Shown here piece by piece: positions 43,094 through 51,587 of a stretch of DNA of 64,000 nucleotides. A program made the position numbers and the translations under genes. Position 1 is the stretch's first letter. Each line of letters opens with the position of its first letter. The notes below the pieces were generated by a model. The model was not told the origin of the DNA. It ran no database searches and saw only the letters and a list, made by a program, of their open reading frames with translations. The stretch comes from Cryobacterium inferilacus. GTDB taxonomy: Bacteria > Actinomycetota > Actinomycetes > Actinomycetales > Microbacteriaceae. The stretch spans positions 62,001-126,000 of the forward strand of contig NZ_JAIEUL010000007.1 in the NCBI RefSeq assembly GCF_019599185.1, given 5' to 3'.

Positions 43094-43749
43094 TGGCTGG
43101 ACGGCCGCTCGGTCTCGACCCGGTCGGCCCACTCGGCGCTGAGCCGTTCCAGGATCACCGCGACCGCCACCGCGCCGGGGTCCGGCGAGCCGATGCTGCG
43201 CTCCCCCGTGTAACTGGCGCGGCCGCGTCGGGCCTGCAACATCGAGGTTTCGTCTGCGCTCCGCCTGGCTACCCCGGCCAGGTGCCGCAGGGTGGTGGGC
43301 GCGTCGGTACCGGCCGCCAGGTCGCTCTCCAACGCCGCCGCCACGGGAACGAGGGCGTCGAGCAGGGTCTTGTCGCCCAGATCGGAGTGGCCGCGGGTCT
43401 TGATGCCGTCGATGGCGTTGCGCAGCATGTCGAGGGCGTCCCTGCCGGTCACCTCGTCCTTGCCCTTGACGGCCATGGACGCGCGCAGGAACGCTGTTCC
43501 CCAGAGCGGCCCGGAGGTGCCCCCGATACGCCCGGAGATCACCCTGCCCACCTTCTGCAGGAACGCACTCGGGCTGGACCGGTCGTATTCGTCCCAGTCC
43601 GCGAGCACGATCTCGAACCCGCGGGCGAGTGAGTAGCCGAAGTCGCCATCGCCGACGACAGCGTCGAGGTCACCGAACTCTTTCTCGTTGTCCACGCAGG
43701 TCGAGGCGATGCTGTGCACCACGAATTCGGTGTCGGCCAGGCTGGTCAT
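43084..43749 (-). CDS. dhaL: Dihydroxyacetone kinase subunit DhaL
   Basis: 221 residues. DhaL binds ADP/ATP through two Mg ions held by Asp29, Asp34 and Asp36 in DLDAVVGDGDFGYSLARGF. The usual G-D-G-D-H-G motif has Phe37 in place of His, a change I would want tested. GGTSGPLWGTAFLRASM and TLLDALVPVA are normal. The start overlaps the CbbY-like stop by four bases (ATGA). Its partner DhaK is 126 bases downstream. Whether it works with a phosphotransferase or with ATP is open, because no DhaM is seen. Confidence 0.93.
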   Translation of the reverse strand: MTSLADTEFVVHSIASTCVDNEKEFGDLDAVVGDGDFGYSLARGFEIVLADWDEYDRSSPSAFLQKVGRVISGRIGGTSGPLWGTAFLRASMAVKGKDEVTGRDALDMLRNAIDGIKTRGHSDLGDKTLLDALVPVAAALESDLAAGTDAPTTLRHLAGVARRSADETSMLQARRGRASYTGERSIGSPDPGAVAVAVILERLSAEWADRVETERPSSHTD

Positions 43750-44609
43750 GGGGTCTCACTCTCTGTCTGGGCGGCGGCTGTCTGGGCGCCTTCTGTCTGG
43801 GCCGCTTCTGTCTGCGCCGTGCTGGCGGATGCGCCGGGTGCCGCCAGAAGGATCGCGGCCAGATCGCTCAGGCGCACGTACCCCCTCGGGCGTATTCCCA
43901 GCGGGTCGCGCAGCACCTCGGCGGCGGGGCCGGTCGCCTCCCCCAGGGAGGAGACCACGAGGGCGGCGCCGGCGAAGTCCTCTTCGGCGGTGTAACTGCT
44001 CACCGTCACCACCGTGGTCAGACCCGCGGCGAGCGCCGCCTGCAGTCCATTGGCGCTGTCCTCGATCACGAGGGTCTCTGCGGGGGTCGCACCCAGTTCC
44101 CTGAGGGCATGCAGGTAGATATCGGGGGCGGGTTTCTTGGCCGGCACGATATCGCCGGCGAACACCCGGAAGCGTTCCGCCAGCTCGGCTCCCACGGCAT
44201 GCGTGAGCACTGCCCGCACCGACGCGTCGGCGGAGGTCGACGCCACGGCGAGGGTCCAGCCGGCGCGGGCGGCCTCCTCGGTGAGCCGGCGGATACCCGG
44301 CCGGCCCGGCAGGACGCCGGCGGCCACCCGTTCGGTGTAGATCGCGGTCTTGCGGGCGTGCCAGGCCCGGATGGTGTCGGCCCAGCCGGCCGGATCGCTT
44401 GGCAGACCGAGCTCCAGGGCCAGTTCGGGGGTGAGGATGCTGGTCATCCGTTCCTTACCGCCGCCGATCTTCACCTTCTCGGCGTAGTCGGCGTCGCTCC
44501 AGTGCACGGGCACCCCGAACTCGTCGAAGGTCTGGTTGAACGCCGGTAGGTGGCCGTCCCGTTCGGTGTCGGCGAGCACCCCGTCGCAGTCGAAGATCAA
44601 CGCCGGCAT
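43746..44609 (-). CDS. CbbY-like HAD phosphatase
   Basis: 287 residues from ATG 44609. The start LIFDCDGVLADTERDGHLPAFN matches CbbY (DVDGTLADTERDGHRVAFN-type), with Asp7 as nucleophile and Asp9 as acid. VKIGGGKERM is also CbbY-like, and AVASTSAD, PAKKPAPDIYLHAL and VIEDSANGLQAALAAG are HAD motifs II-IV. CbbY removes the 1-phosphate from xylulose/ribulose 1,5-bisphosphate. The last 30 residues are an AQTEAAQTEGAQT repeat, probably disordered. Its place between aldolase and DhaL suggests a ketose-bisphosphate substrate. Confidence 0.9.
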   Translation of the reverse strand: MPALIFDCDGVLADTERDGHLPAFNQTFDEFGVPVHWSDADYAEKVKIGGGKERMTSILTPELALELGLPSDPAGWADTIRAWHARKTAIYTERVAAGVLPGRPGIRRLTEEAARAGWTLAVASTSADASVRAVLTHAVGAELAERFRVFAGDIVPAKKPAPDIYLHALRELGATPAETLVIEDSANGLQAALAAGLTTVVTVSSYTAEEDFAGAALVVSSLGEATGPAAEVLRDPLGIRPRGYVRLSDLAAILLAAPGASASTAQTEAAQTEGAQTAAAQTESETP

Positions 44610-44610
44610 C

Positions 44611-45468
44611 TCAGGCCTTCCCCGCGCTGCCGAACTGCTCGGCCAGCCCAGTGGTGAGGTTGACGATGTCGGTGCGCACCTTGGCGAACAGCGACGGCGG
44701 GTCCCACTTGTCGCGGGCCTGCGCATCCGTGAGGAAGGACAGGTTGGATTTCATGTAGGTGATCTTGAGCGCCGTGGAGATGTTCACCTTGGCGCAGCCG
44801 CGACTGATCAGATCGGTGAACTGGGCGTCGGTCATGCCACTGCCGCCGTGCAGGGCGATGGGGATGGGGTGGGCGGCGACGAGGTCGCTCACCCGCTGGA
44901 AGTCGAGCACCGGTTCCCGCTTGTAGACGCCGTGCGCGTTACCGATCGACGGCGCGAACACATCCACACCGGTGGCCTCGATAAACCTGAGTGACACCTC
45001 CAGGCTCTGTCTGGCGGCCTCGGTGTCACTGCCGACGCCGTCTTCCACACCGGTGATGGACTCGATCTCGCCCTCCACGTGGGCGCCGAAGCTGCGGGCC
45101 TGCCGCACCACCTCGATGGTCTGGCGCTGGTTCTCCTCCACCGGCAGGGTGGATGCGTCGAAGAGCACCGAGTTCCAGCCCCGCTCGAGGCACTCCGTGA
45201 TCACGTCCCGGTCGGGGCAGTGGTCCAGGTGCAGCGCCACCGGCACCTCGATGCCGGCGGTCATCGCCGACCACATCGCGAACAGAACGTCTGACCCGAT
45301 CGACTTGACGGTCTTCACCGACGTCTGCACGATCACCGGCGAGCGCGCTTCGACCGCCCCGGCGAGGACCGCCTCCATTGTCAGGTCGTTGACGATGTTG
45401 ATCGCGGGAACGCCGTATTTCTCGGCGAACGCACGATCGACGATCTCCTTGAGAGTGCTCACGGCCAT
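44611..45468 (-). CDS. Class II aldolase (fructose/tagatose-bisphosphate aldolase family)
   Basis: 285 residues from ATG 45468. HLDHCPDRDVITECLERGWNSVLFDAS holds the catalytic Asp and a zinc-binding His; SIGNAHGVYK (zinc His) and ALHGGSGMTDAQF (zinc His, phosphate loop) are family signatures. The class II enzymes join dihydroxyacetone phosphate to an aldehyde phosphate using Zn. It is first gene of the aldolase-CbbY-DhaL-DhaK operon. Which aldehyde it prefers (fructose, tagatose, or a shorter one such as glycolaldehyde phosphate) cannot be read from the sequence. Confidence 0.93.
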   Translation of the reverse strand: MAVSTLKEIVDRAFAEKYGVPAINIVNDLTMEAVLAGAVEARSPVIVQTSVKTVKSIGSDVLFAMWSAMTAGIEVPVALHLDHCPDRDVITECLERGWNSVLFDASTLPVEENQRQTIEVVRQARSFGAHVEGEIESITGVEDGVGSDTEAARQSLEVSLRFIEATGVDVFAPSIGNAHGVYKREPVLDFQRVSDLVAAHPIPIALHGGSGMTDAQFTDLISRGCAKVNISTALKITYMKSNLSFLTDAQARDKWDPPSLFAKVRTDIVNLTTGLAEQFGSAGKA

Positions 45469-45600
45469 GTGCGCCTCGCTTCCTCGCGTGTTGCTGGGGA
45501 CTGTAGGCGTCAACCGGGCAACGGGCAATGGGCAGCGCGCAATGCGGCAAGGGCAGCGGGCAGCGCGCCATCGCTCTCACGGCGCACCTCCACGCTCGCA

Positions 45601-45674
45601 GCACACCTGTGTGCTCGCGGCGCAGGGTAATGCGCGAGTTATCCCCCGCTACGAGCACCACCCTGCGCTGCGAG
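45601..45674. repeat. Palindrome and long inverted repeat, intergenic
   Basis: GCACACCTGTGTGC (45601-45614) is a palindrome with a two-base centre. It is followed by CTCGCGGCGCAGGGT (45614-45628) and its near-perfect reverse complement ACCCTGCGCTGCGAG (45660-45674, one mismatch) across a 31-base loop. The stretch before it (45520-45580) is rich in GGGCAGCGCGC-like simple repeats. It lies between the aldolase gene start and the AI-2E transporter stop. Confidence 0.8.
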
Positions 45675-45701
45675 GGTGGGGCACGGTGGCGCGGGCGCCA
45701 G

Positions 45702-46823
45702 CTAAGCCAGCGCGGGTTGTTTGCTGAGCCCCGGCTCGTTCCAGGTCTTCACGATGGCCCAGCCGACGGCGGCGATGGGCACGGCGAGCACCGCACCGAT
45801 GATGCCGGCCAGAACGGTACCGGCGGTCAGGGCGACGAGGATGACCAGCGGGTGCAGTTTGAGTGACTGGGCCATCACCACGGGCTGCAGGAAGTTGCCC
45901 TCCAGCTGGTTCACCAGCACCACGATGCCGACGACGATCAGCGCCACGACGAGACCGTTCGCGACCAGGGCGACGAGCGCAGCCAGGATGCCGGCCACTG
46001 TCGCACCGATCAGCGGGATGAACGACGCGAGGAAGACGATGACGGCCAGCGGCAGCGCCAGCGGCACACCGAGGATGGCGAGGCCGATGCCGATCGCCGC
46101 GGCGTCGACGAACGCCACGATGGCCGTGCCCCGCACGTAGCCGCCGAGCACGCGCACCGAGGTGGTGCCGATGCGACGGCCGCGCTGCAGGCGCTCCCCG
46201 CGGAACGGGCTGAGGAAGAACTTCCAGATGACGTCGCCGTCCTTGAGGAAGAAGAACAGGATCACGATGACCAGCACGAGACCGGTGAAGAATTCGCCGG
46301 CCGCCGCGGCTCCCGCGAGGGCGCCCGAACCGAACTGGCTGCTGGTGAGGAACTCGACGCCCTGGTCGCGGAAGTCCTCGAGCTGGGTGGCGTCGATGGC
46401 CAGCGGACCCTCGGTGAGGTAGGTGAACAGCTGGTCGATACCGTCGGAGGCGCTCGTGGCCAGCTCGCTCCACTGATTCTCCACGGCGACCACGATGAGG
46501 GTCACAATGCCACCGAAGACGATGATGGCGGTGAGGAGGGTGACCCAGGTCGCCACGATGGGCGACAGGCCACGGCGGCGCAGCCATCCGACGACCGGGC
46601 TCAGTGCGGACGCGAGGATGATGGCGATCAACACCGGGATCACCACGAGCTTCACCTGCACGAGGATGAACACGATCACGGCCACCAGCGCGAGCGCCAA
46701 CAGAATCTGTGCGCTCCGCAGTCCGAGCCAGCCCAGCTTGTCGGTCAGCAGGGTGCGCAGCGTCGTCGGGGCGGATGTCTGGGGAACGGCCTGACGGGCG
46801 CCGGAGTTGTCGGGAATTCGCAT
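45702..46823 (-). CDS. AI-2E family transporter
   Basis: 373 residues with eight or so hydrophobic spans. VKLVVIPVLIAIILASALSPVVGWLRRRGLSP is the family start, followed by a soluble loop rich in acidic residues and LVIVILFFFLKDGDVIWKF. IPLIGATVAGILAALVALVANGL and GNFLQPVVMAQSLKLHPLVILVALTAG are the strongly conserved C-terminal motif. The family was named for autoinducer-2 export but includes Na+/H+ antiporters and unknown carriers; the substrate here is not known. It is divergent from the formaldehyde dehydrogenase gene. Confidence 0.93.
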   Translation of the reverse strand: MRIPDNSGARQAVPQTSAPTTLRTLLTDKLGWLGLRSAQILLALALVAVIVFILVQVKLVVIPVLIAIILASALSPVVGWLRRRGLSPIVATWVTLLTAIIVFGGIVTLIVVAVENQWSELATSASDGIDQLFTYLTEGPLAIDATQLEDFRDQGVEFLTSSQFGSGALAGAAAAGEFFTGLVLVIVILFFFLKDGDVIWKFFLSPFRGERLQRGRRIGTTSVRVLGGYVRGTAIVAFVDAAAIGIGLAILGVPLALPLAVIVFLASFIPLIGATVAGILAALVALVANGLVVALIVVGIVVLVNQLEGNFLQPVVMAQSLKLHPLVILVALTAGTVLAGIIGAVLAVPIAAVGWAIVKTWNEPGLSKQPALA

Positions 46824-47102
46824 GTCACCACCCTAAACAAGGATTCGGGGCAGATCCGGGTATAACGCGCAGAGATCGTGGTGAGAACGAAGCGAATTTT
46901 TGCCCTCGACGTTCATACAATACACAGGTTTTCACTCTGCGACACCCGTGAAATTCCCAGCGTCGTGGAGTGCAGTGGAGGGTGTTCCGGCGCGGTCTGT
47001 TGCCGAGAACGAACCACCGAGAAGCACCACAGAGGATGCCGTGCGCCACAAGCGCGAACCGACCGGTTCAGGTGTCAGGACAGGTATCAAGGAGGATACA
47101 AA

Positions 47103-48320
47103 ATGGCAGGAAACAGGGCAGTTGCTTACGAGGGACCGGGCAAGGTCGACGTTATCGACATCGATTACCCCACCTTCGAGCTGAAGGACGGACCCGGCGT
47201 GAACCCGGCGAATGTCGGCCGGCAGGTTCAGCACGGTGTCATCCTGAGAACCATCACCACCAACATCTGCGGCTCGGACCAACACATGGTGCGCGGCCGC
47301 ACGACCGCCCCGACCGGTCTGGTGCTCGGCCACGAGATCACCGGTGAGGTCGTGGAGGTCGGCCGCGACGTCGAATTCATCAAGGTCGGCGACATCGTGT
47401 CCGTCCCGTTCAACATCTCCTGCGGTCGCTGTCGCAACTGTAAGGAGCGCAAGACGGGCGTCTGCCTGAACGTCAACCCTGACCGTCCGGGTAGCGCATA
47501 CGGCTATGTCGACATGGGGGGTTGGGTCGGCGGGCAGTCGCAGTACGTGCTGGTGCCGTACGCGGACTGGAACCTGCTGAAGTTCCCCGACCGGGAGCAG
47601 GCCCTGGAGAAGATCCTCGACCTCACCATGCTGTCGGACATCTTCCCGACCGGATTCCATGGTGCCTTCACGGCGGGGATCGGCGTGGGCTCCACGGCCT
47701 ACATCGCCGGCGCCGGCCCGGTGGGCCTCGCGGCGGCGGTCTCGGCACAGCTACTCGGAGCGGCCGTCGTGATCGTCGGCGACCTCAACCCGGAGCGGCT
47801 CGAGCAGGCCCGCAGCTTCGGCTGCGAGACCGTGGACCTCACCAAGGGTGAGCCGCAGGATCAGATCGAACAGATCCTCGGTGTGCCCGAGGTGGATGCG
47901 GCGGTGGACGCCGTCGGATTCGAGGCGCACGGCCACGGAAAGGACGCCGGCAAGGAGAAGCCGGCCACCGTGCTGAACTCGCTGATGAAGGTGACCGCGG
48001 CCGGTGGAGCGCTCGGAATTCCCGGGCTCTACGTCACGGGCGACCCGGGCGCCTCCACGGAGGAGGCCAAGGTCGGATCGCTCTCGATCAGCCTGGGCAC
48101 CGGCTGGGCCAAGTCGCTGTCGTTCACCACCGGGCAGTGCCCGGTGATGAAGTACAACCGGCAGCTGATGATGGCGATCCTGCACGACAAGGTGCAGATC
48201 GCCAAGGCCGTGCACGCACAGCCGATCAGCCTCGAGGATGCCCCGCGCGGGTACGCCGAGTTCGACGCCGGTGCGGCGACGAAGTACGTGCTCAACCCGA
48301 ACGGCTACCTCAAGGACTGA
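47103..48320 (+). CDS. fdhA: Glutathione-independent formaldehyde dehydrogenase
   Basis: 405 residues from ATG 47103 with AAGGAGG at about 47090. Zinc alcohol dehydrogenase fold: catalytic zinc ligand Cys56 in TNICGSDQHM and structural zinc cysteines 107, 110, 113 and 121 (SCGRCRNCKERKTGVC). IAGAGPVGLAAAVSAQLLGA binds NAD, followed by FEAHGHGKD and GALGIPGLYVTGDPGAS. Length and motifs fit the Pseudomonas-type enzyme that dismutates or oxidises formaldehyde with tightly bound NAD. It is the only formaldehyde gene in the window; a hairpin terminator follows. Confidence 0.94.
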   Translation: MAGNRAVAYEGPGKVDVIDIDYPTFELKDGPGVNPANVGRQVQHGVILRTITTNICGSDQHMVRGRTTAPTGLVLGHEITGEVVEVGRDVEFIKVGDIVSVPFNISCGRCRNCKERKTGVCLNVNPDRPGSAYGYVDMGGWVGGQSQYVLVPYADWNLLKFPDREQALEKILDLTMLSDIFPTGFHGAFTAGIGVGSTAYIAGAGPVGLAAAVSAQLLGAAVVIVGDLNPERLEQARSFGCETVDLTKGEPQDQIEQILGVPEVDAAVDAVGFEAHGHGKDAGKEKPATVLNSLMKVTAAGGALGIPGLYVTGDPGASTEEAKVGSLSISLGTGWAKSLSFTTGQCPVMKYNRQLMMAILHDKVQIAKAVHAQPISLEDAPRGYAEFDAGAATKYVLNPNGYLKD

Positions 48321-48353
48321 GTGAATTCAGACCTGGCTAGCCTGTAGGCAGCG

Positions 48354-48392
48354 ACCGGGATCGGGCGGCATCACGCGGCCCGGTCCCGGTTT
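48354..48392 (+). terminator. Probable terminator after fdhA
   Basis: ACCGGGATCGGGC (48354-48366) pairs over 13 bp, one G-T wobble, with GCCCGGTCCCGGT (48378-48390) around an 11-base loop, then TTGTCG. It has a weak T-run. Confidence 0.6.
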
Positions 48393-48460
48393 GTCGCGCC
48401 GGGCGCGGGTAGCCTGATCTGGTCGCATGCCCGCGGCTCCGAGCAAAAGGACCGGCCCCG

Positions 48461-49213
48461 ATGCCCCGCACAGACACCCCCTCCACGCCATCCGAGGCTG
48501 AACGGAGAGGCGGCTCCGGCCTGCGCTGGGATGCGATCATCGTCGCCGGCGGCAGGGCCAAGCGGCTGGGCGGCATCGACAAGACCGCCCTGGTCTGGCG
48601 GGGCCGCAGCCTGCTCGACGGCGTGGTGGCCGCGAGCACCGGCTCTCGGCGCACCTGCGTGGTCGGATCCGACGCGAACCTCCCCGCTGACGTGGTGCGC
48701 GCGGTCGAGCAGCCTCGCTGGGGCGGCCCGGCCGCGGCGATGGTGGCCGGCCTCGACGCCCTGGCCCGCGAATCCGGGGACGTCTCCCCTGGCGCAGGTT
48801 CAGCGGGCACAGGTTCGGCGGGAGCGGACTGGGTCGTCGTCCTCGCCGGCGACCTGGTGCGAGCGGACGAGGCCGTGCCATACCTGTTGGCCGAACTCGA
48901 CAGGCTTCTGACCGCCGCGCAGGCCGGCGCCGCGGCCCACCGAACCATCGACGGCCTGATCAGTGTGGATGCCGGCGGCCGGCGCCAGCCGCTGCTCGCC
49001 GTCTACCGGCGTGCGGCTCTGCACTCCTCCGCGCTGCTGCGTGCGGCGGACAACCTCTCGGTGATGAGCCTGATCGGCCCGCTCAACCTCGTGGAATTGC
49101 GCCTGCCCGACGCCCTGGCCGACGACGTCGACACCCCGGCCGACGCGGCGAGGCTCGGCATTGTCCTTCCCCCTCCCTCCGCACCGCTGGGCACCCCGCA
49201 GCACGAGCGGTGA
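48461..49213 (+). CDS. mobA: Molybdenum cofactor guanylyltransferase-like protein
   Basis: 250 residues from ATG 48461, AAGGA upstream. IIVAGGRAKRLGGIDKTALVWRGRSLLDGVV is the NTP-binding loop of MobA-type transferases (AGG-x-S/A-x-R-hG-x-DK). VVVLAGDLVRADEAVPYLL is the metal-binding D region, and LLAVYRRAAL follows as usual. MobA attaches GMP to molybdopterin for dimethyl-sulfoxide-reductase-family enzymes. Next to moeA and the FdhF-like and nitrate reductases, both bis-MGD enzymes, that fits. A Gly/Ala/Ser loop near 106-118 is longer than typical. Confidence 0.92.
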   Translation: MPRTDTPSTPSEAERRGGSGLRWDAIIVAGGRAKRLGGIDKTALVWRGRSLLDGVVAASTGSRRTCVVGSDANLPADVVRAVEQPRWGGPAAAMVAGLDALARESGDVSPGAGSAGTGSAGADWVVVLAGDLVRADEAVPYLLAELDRLLTAAQAGAAAHRTIDGLISVDAGGRRQPLLAVYRRAALHSSALLRAADNLSVMSLIGPLNLVELRLPDALADDVDTPADAARLGIVLPPPSAPLGTPQHER

Positions 49214-49268
49214 CTGGCTAGCCTTGACTCAGACGACACCGTCGTCGACGATCCTCGAGGAGTCCGCT

Positions 49269-49304
49269 ATGCCCATGATCCACACCGGCCGATCGGCCCT
49301 CTGA
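49269..49304 (+). CDS. Tiny upstream reading frame coupled to moeA
   Basis: Eleven codons (MPMIHTGRSAL) with a strong GAGGAG ribosome site at about 49255-49260. Its TGA stop overlaps the moeA ATG (TGATG), and moeA itself has no ribosome site, so ribosomes finishing this frame could re-start on moeA. It may only be a coupling device; the peptide itself has no known counterpart. Confidence 0.45.
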   Translation: MPMIHTGRSAL

Positions 49305-50491
49305 TGGAGTGGTCGGAGGCCAGAGCCACGGTGCATCGGCTCGGCGCGGAGATGCCTCGCACCACCGAGATCGTGCCGCTCACGGACGCCGTGGGACGCA
49401 CCCTTGCCGGCGCGGTGCACTCGCTGACCGCCCTGCCGAGCTTCGCGTCCTCGGCCATGGACGGCTGGGCCGTCAGCGGCGACGAGCCGTGGCTGCTCGG
49501 CGAACCGATCCTGGCCGGCGACACTCCGACGACGGCGATCCTCGCGCCGGGGACCGCGCGGCCCATCGCCACCGGCGCCTGCGTGCCCGCCGGCACCCAC
49601 GGCATCCTGCGCTCTGAGAACGGTGAGCTGGTGTCTGCCGCCGGCACCGTGCCCACGCTCATCCGCGCGGCGCACACCGGGGCGCACGAGCCGGCGCCCG
49701 GCGAGCACGTGCGCGCCCGCGGCGAGGAGTGCGGACTCGACGAACGGATGCTCGAGCCCGGCTGCCTGCTCACGGCCCCGCGGGTTGCTCTGGCGGCGGT
49801 GACGGGCCACGACACCCTCACCGTGACGGCACCGCCGACCGTGGAGCTGGTGCTGCTGGGCACCGAGGTGATCGAGTCCGGCATTCCCGGCCCCGGCCAG
49901 GTGCGTGACGCGTACTCCCCCGAGTTTCCGGCCCTGCTCAGCGGTTTGGGCGTGCGGCTGAGCGCGCTGCGGCGGCTGCCCGATGACCTCGAGCAGACCA
50001 TCGACGCCATCCGGTCGAGCACCGCCGCGCTGGTGATCAGCACCGGCGGCAGTGCCCGCGGCCCGGCCGACCACCTGCGCGCCTCGCTCAACGCGCTCGG
50101 CGCCACCGTGCTCATCGATGGTGTGCGGATGCGCCCCGGGCACCCCGTGATGCTCGCCCGCCTCATCGACGGCCGCCTGATGCTCTGCCTGCCCGGCAAC
50201 CCGCTGGCCGCGATGCTCGTGCTGGCCAGCCTGGGTATTCCGCTGATCGACGGGATGCTCGGCCGCCCGCTGGTGCCGCTGGGCCGGGTGACCCTCGCAC
50301 ACGACGTCGCCAACCTCAGCGGGTCGACCCGGTTGGTGGCGTACCGGCTCACGGACGAGGGCGCGGTGCCAACGGCACGTCAGGGTTCCGGCATGTTGCG
50401 CGGGCTCGCCGAGGCCGACGGTGTTGCCGTGGTGCCGGCCGGCGGGGCGTGCTCCCCCGAACCCGTCGCCACGGTTCCGCTGCCCTGGTAG
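49304..50491 (+). CDS. moeA: Molybdopterin molybdotransferase
   Basis: 395 residues. SSAMDGWAVSG is the MoeA signature (MDG-x-A), GTEVIESGIPGPGQVRDAYSP contains the glycine-rich substrate motif, and LVISTGGSARGPADHL and RPGHPVMLARLIDGRLMLCLPGNPLAAML complete the MoaB-like domain. It inserts molybdate into adenylated molybdopterin. It is coupled to the small upstream frame and follows mobA. The C-terminal domain IV is present up to residue 395. No moaA-E genes are seen in the window. Confidence 0.95.
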   Translation: MEWSEARATVHRLGAEMPRTTEIVPLTDAVGRTLAGAVHSLTALPSFASSAMDGWAVSGDEPWLLGEPILAGDTPTTAILAPGTARPIATGACVPAGTHGILRSENGELVSAAGTVPTLIRAAHTGAHEPAPGEHVRARGEECGLDERMLEPGCLLTAPRVALAAVTGHDTLTVTAPPTVELVLLGTEVIESGIPGPGQVRDAYSPEFPALLSGLGVRLSALRRLPDDLEQTIDAIRSSTAALVISTGGSARGPADHLRASLNALGATVLIDGVRMRPGHPVMLARLIDGRLMLCLPGNPLAAMLVLASLGIPLIDGMLGRPLVPLGRVTLAHDVANLSGSTRLVAYRLTDEGAVPTARQGSGMLRGLAEADGVAVVPAGGACSPEPVATVPLPW

Positions 50492-50622
50492 CCGGTGTGC
50501 CACACCCTTGTCGGTGACCGGGTCGGCGTGCTAAACCGAAGGGGATCGACAGAGATCGAGGCCGTGGGTCCGCTGCGTGAAGGTCAGATTCCCTGTCGAC
50601 ATATTCGGGAAAGAAGACAGAC

Positions 50623-51225
50623 ATGGCGACCTTCACAATCGGCTACTTCGTCGGCAGCCTGAGCAGTACCTCCATCAACCGCACCCTGGCCACGGCACTG
50701 ATCGCTCTCGCCCCTGAGGAACTCGAATTCACCGAGATCCCGATCAGGAACCTGCCCCTGTACAACCCGGACTTCGACACGGACTTCCCGCCGGCCGGCC
50801 GCACTCTCAAGGCGGCCATCGACTCGTCGGACGGAATCCTCTTCGTCTCCCCGGAATACAATCGCTCAATCCCCGGCGCACTGAAGAACGCGATCGACTG
50901 GGGGTCCAGGCCGTGGGGCACCAACTCCTTCGCGCGCAAGCCCACCGGCATCATCGGCGCGTCTCCGGGCGGCATCGGCACCGCCGTCATGCAGTCGTCG
51001 ATGCGCAGCGTCCTGAGCTTCCTCGATGCGCCTCAGCTGAACTCGCCAGAGGCTTACATCAGCTTTGACGCTGCCGCCTACGGTCCCAACGGCGAGGTCA
51101 CCGATGAGGGCACCCGGTCATTCCTTCGCCACTACATGGAGGAATATTCGGCTTTCGTGCAGCGGGTGCTCACCGCGAACGCACCTGGACACATCGGTGA
51201 CGAGGACCCCAGTTCGAGAAAGTGA
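50623..51225 (+). CDS. NADPH-dependent FMN reductase
   Basis: 200 residues. GYFVGSLSSTSINRTLATAL is the FMN phosphate loop, ILFVSPEYNRSIPGALKNAIDWGSRPWG matches the chromate/quinone/FMN reductase family PEYN motif, and ASPGGIGTAVMQSSMRSVL follows. It reduces FMN or quinones with NADPH. Located between moeA and DUF6457, it may provide reduced flavin or cope with oxidants, but its substrate is unknown. It differs from the CE1759-like reductase at 25617. Confidence 0.93.
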   Translation: MATFTIGYFVGSLSSTSINRTLATALIALAPEELEFTEIPIRNLPLYNPDFDTDFPPAGRTLKAAIDSSDGILFVSPEYNRSIPGALKNAIDWGSRPWGTNSFARKPTGIIGASPGGIGTAVMQSSMRSVLSFLDAPQLNSPEAYISFDAAAYGPNGEVTDEGTRSFLRHYMEEYSAFVQRVLTANAPGHIGDEDPSSRK

Positions 51226-51237
51226 CGCAGGAGACCC

Positions 51238-51549
51238 ATGAACCCCGCAAACGACACCGGCCGGCTCGACGACCTGAGCCGACGTCTGACCCAGGCGCTG
51301 CAGATTCTCGACCTCGAGGTCGACTACCCGTTGCTGCTCGGCCTGGCCGCCGAGACCACCCGAGCCGTGGGTCCGGCCGGCGGACCGATCAGCACCTTCC
51401 TGGTGGGATACGCGGCCGGTATGACGAGCACCTCCGGCAAACCGGCCACCACAGACGCCGTTCAGCGCGCCGTCGGCGTGGCCAGGCAGGCCACCCGGAA
51501 GACCGGTGACGGCGGCATCGACGACGGGTGGGCGAACACCGCCCAGTAG
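51238..51549 (+). CDS. DUF6457 domain-containing protein
   Basis: 103 residues, thirteen bases after the FMN reductase, with AGGAGA before the ATG. DFEVDYPLLLGLA-like LEVDYPLLLGLAAETTRAVGPAGGPISTFLVGYAAG matches DUF6457, which is often fused to or beside MobA in actinobacteria (from memory), so a role in molybdenum cofactor handling is likely. The TTDAVQRAVGVARQATRKTG helix is also typical. No enzymatic motif is known. Confidence 0.85.
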   Translation: MNPANDTGRLDDLSRRLTQALQILDLEVDYPLLLGLAAETTRAVGPAGGPISTFLVGYAAGMTSTSGKPATTDAVQRAVGVARQATRKTGDGGIDDGWANTAQ

Positions 51550-51587
51550 CCGTCGGTGCAGTAGCCGTCGGTGCAGCGCCGGCCCCC

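Noticed and set aside
47103..48320. A methylotrophic formaldehyde-to-DHA pathway with the dhaKL operon
   Set aside because: No dihydroxyacetone synthase or hexulose phosphate synthase is nearby; fdhA alone is a detoxification gene.
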